This document shows positions 6,454 through 7,372 of a stretch of DNA of 7,372 nt, piece after piece. The position numbers and the translations under genes were made by a program. The stretch's first letter is position 1. The number at the start of each line of letters is the position of its first letter. The stretch spans positions 1 through 7,372 of the forward strand of contig CAAETU010000042.1 of assembly GCA_900759045.1 (NCBI GenBank), in the 5' to 3' direction. The notes beneath the pieces were generated by a model. That model ran no database searches and was not told where the DNA came from. It saw nothing but the letters and a program-made list of their open reading frames with translations. Source of the DNA: an uncultured Collinsella sp. (GTDB taxonomy: Bacteria; Actinomycetota; Coriobacteriia; Coriobacteriales; Coriobacteriaceae).

Positions 6454-6954
6454 TTAAAAATCATCGGGCGAGAGCGTATGGACGAACTCGTCGAACTTCT
6501 CAAATTCCTGCTCGTCATCGACTTCCTCGGCAACCGGAGAGACGGTCCCCAGGCGGTTCATGATGTCGTCCTCAACAAACATGGGAGCATTGCTGCGCAC
6601 GGCGAGGGCGATGGCATCGCTCGGACGCGCATCGATCCTATGCTCGTTGCTGTCGGCCAAAACAACGACCGTCGCATAGAACACGGGAGGCTCGGCACGG
6701 ACAATCTCGATGCGCTCGAGTTTTGCATCCAGGGCATCAAGCGTGTCGAGCAGCAGGTCATGGGCGATCGGGCGCTCGGCACGACCGCTGTCGATACCGC
6801 GGCTAATAGCCGCAGCCTCAAACGAACCAGTTTGGATAGAAAGGGAGCGCAGCGGCGCAGGGGAGTCCGATTTGCTGCAGCGCTCGCGAAGTACGATAAG
6901 CGATGGCACGGGACCGGCGGCCATGACGATGGTCTCTATGTCGACACGAACCAT
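6454..6954 (-). CDS. Bifunctional nuclease family protein (DUF151)
   Basis: This is a 166-residue protein with the DUF151 signatures: RPIAHDLLLDTL (61-72), VFYATVVV (91-98) and the strongly conserved DARPSDAIALAVR (108-120). The acidic tail (143-157) is also common in bacterial members. Characterised homologues show DNase and RNase activity in vitro; the cellular role in bacteria is poorly known, so activity here is inferred. The start at 6954 (MVRVDIETIV) has a strong GGAGG six bases upstream and matches the usual N terminus of the family. An in-frame ATG at 7002 would add 16 basic residues and lacks support. The gene is first in a minus-strand operon with the two small unknown genes, behind a promoter at 7012-7041 and a hairpin in its leader. 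Confidence 0.93.
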   Translation of the reverse strand: MVRVDIETIVMAAGPVPSLIVLRERCSKSDSPAPLRSLSIQTGSFEAAAISRGIDSGRAERPIAHDLLLDTLDALDAKLERIEIVRAEPPVFYATVVVLADSNEHRIDARPSDAIALAVRSNAPMFVEDDIMNRLGTVSPVAEEVDDEQEFEKFDEFVHTLSPDDF

Positions 6955-6984
6955 GGAACACCTCCGGTACGTAGCGGTTAACAC

Positions 6985-7000
6985 GCGGCGCCTTCGCCGC
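6985..7000 (-). other. Leader hairpin of the DUF151 gene
   Basis: A perfect 6-bp GC stem pairs 6985-6990 with 6995-7000 around a four-base loop (AAGG on the minus strand). It lies in the untranslated leader between the promoter and the ribosome binding site, 30 bases before the start codon. There is no T tract, so it is not a terminator. It may influence RNA stability, but no function can be read from it. Confidence 0.4.
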
Positions 7001-7011
7001 ATTGAATAGCT

Positions 7012-7041
7012 ATACTACCCAATCTTTCGCACAGCACACAA
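7012..7041 (-). promoter_or_regulatory. Sigma-70-type promoter of the DUF151 operon
   Basis: On the minus strand, TTGTGT (7036-7041) and TAGTAT (7012-7017) are separated by 18 bases and resemble -35 and -10 boxes. Transcription would start near 7005, giving a leader of about 50 bases with a good ribosome binding site. The region lies just downstream of the tRNA terminator, as expected for a new transcription unit. Confidence 0.55.
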
Positions 7042-7069
7042 AACCAAAATGAGTTTTATCACACACAAG

Positions 7070-7099
7070 AAAAAAGCCCCGAGGCCATGCCTCGAGGCT
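7070..7099 (-). terminator. Intrinsic terminator of the tRNA-Ala/tRNA-Ile unit
   Basis: On the minus strand an 11-bp stem (7089-7099 with 7075-7085, one G-T pair) closes a three-base loop and ends in a run of six Ts (7070-7075 on the map). It lies 15 bases after the CCA end of tRNA-Ile and separates the tRNA cluster from the DUF151 operon promoter. Confidence 0.92.
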
Positions 7100-7113
7100 C
7101 TTCACAGTTTTGA

Positions 7114-7190
7114 TGGTGGACCTGACAAGATTCGAACTTGTGACCTCCCGGTTATCAGCCGGACGCTCTAACCAACTGAGCTACAGGTCC
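7114..7190 (-). tRNA. tRNA-Ile (anticodon GAU), CCA encoded
   Basis: Read on the minus strand, the acceptor GGACCTG pairs with CAGGTCC, the discriminator is A and CCA is encoded. The anticodon loop is CTGATAA, giving GAU for isoleucine AUC/AUU codons. The T arm (ACAAG, TTCGAAT loop, CTTGT) and the D arm are normal. It follows tRNA-Ala by only four bases and is very likely cut from the same transcript. Confidence 0.97.
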
Positions 7191-7194
7191 ATCA

Positions 7195-7270
7195 TGGTGG
7201 AGGTTAGGGGGATCGAACCCCTGACCTCAGGCTTGCAAAGCCCGCGCTCTCCCAGCTGAGCTAAACCCCC
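7195..7270 (-). tRNA. tRNA-Ala (anticodon UGC), CCA encoded
   Basis: Read on the minus strand, GGGGGTT pairs with AACCTCC (one G-T pair), followed by discriminator A and encoded CCA. The anticodon loop TTTGCAA carries UGC for alanine codons. The D and T arms are normal. It lies between a terminator and tRNA-Ile. No convincing promoter is visible in the 16 bases between the terminator hairpin and its 5' end, so it may depend on read-through. Confidence 0.97.
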
Positions 7271-7286
7271 ACGGAGACAGTAATAA

Positions 7287-7321
7287 ACACCCCAGCGGCG
7301 ACTCGGCTCTCGCTGGGGTGT
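7287..7321 (-). terminator. Hairpin terminator after the right-edge tRNA-Ile
   Basis: A perfect 11-bp stem pairs 7287-7297 (ACACCCCAGCG) with 7311-7321 around a 13-base loop. On the minus strand it is followed by TTATTA, a modest T-rich tail. It lies 18 bases after the CCA end of the partial tRNA and before tRNA-Ala. Termination may be incomplete, which would let tRNA-Ala and tRNA-Ile be made by read-through. Confidence 0.75.
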
Positions 7322-7339
7322 CTATTGCGAAAGAAAAGG

Positions 7340-7372
7340 TGGTGGACCTGACAAGATTCGAACTTGTGACCT
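7340..7372 (-). tRNA. Partial tRNA-Ile (3' part only; window edge)
   Basis: The 33 bases at the right edge are identical to the 3' end of the complete tRNA-Ile at 7114-7190: encoded CCA, discriminator A, acceptor CAGGTCC and the full T arm. The anticodon lies beyond the window, so isoleucine identity is inferred from this identity rather than read. Confidence 0.8.

Overview
The window looks like chromosome of a GC-rich actinobacterium of the class Coriobacteriia, most likely Collinsella or a close relative. The basis is the codon bias, the TypA sequence and the presence of a TypA/BifN-type housekeeping gene set; this is a recognition-based inference that I could not confirm by search. All tRNA genes seen carry an encoded CCA end.

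Left part (1-1442): a complete tRNA-Ser(CGA) with its own intrinsic terminator is followed by a stand-alone gene for a DUF559-like, PD-(D/E)XK nuclease-fold protein. That gene is bracketed by two copies, in the same orientation, of a 65-bp hairpin-forming repeat (60 of 65 bases identical). The repeat-gene-repeat unit sits beside a tRNA gene and is the most unusual structure in the window.

Middle (1443-3600): two plus-strand genes encode membrane proteins. One is a TRIC/UPF0126 (YadS-like) channel-family protein. The other is a predicted exported bactofilin-like (polymer-forming) beta-repeat protein with a C-terminal membrane block, preceded by an 8-bp perfect inverted repeat. Nested inverted repeats and a bidirectional terminator separate this pair from the convergent minus-strand genes.

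Right part (3601-7041): four minus-strand genes run from right to left: a bifunctional nuclease (DUF151) gene, a small two-helix membrane protein, an acidic unknown protein, and typA (BipA), the ribosome-associated GTPase. The first three are tightly packed behind a recognisable sigma-70-type promoter and look like one operon. typA follows after 117 bases with its own ribosome binding site and ends at a strong terminator.

Right end (7070-7372): a minus-strand tRNA cluster holds tRNA-Ala(UGC) and tRNA-Ile(GAU), a terminator on each side of the pair, and the 3' part of a further tRNA-Ile that runs off the window. There are no rRNA genes, CRISPR arrays or transposase genes. No gene-free stretch exceeds 300 bases; the largest (96-339) holds a terminator and one repeat copy.
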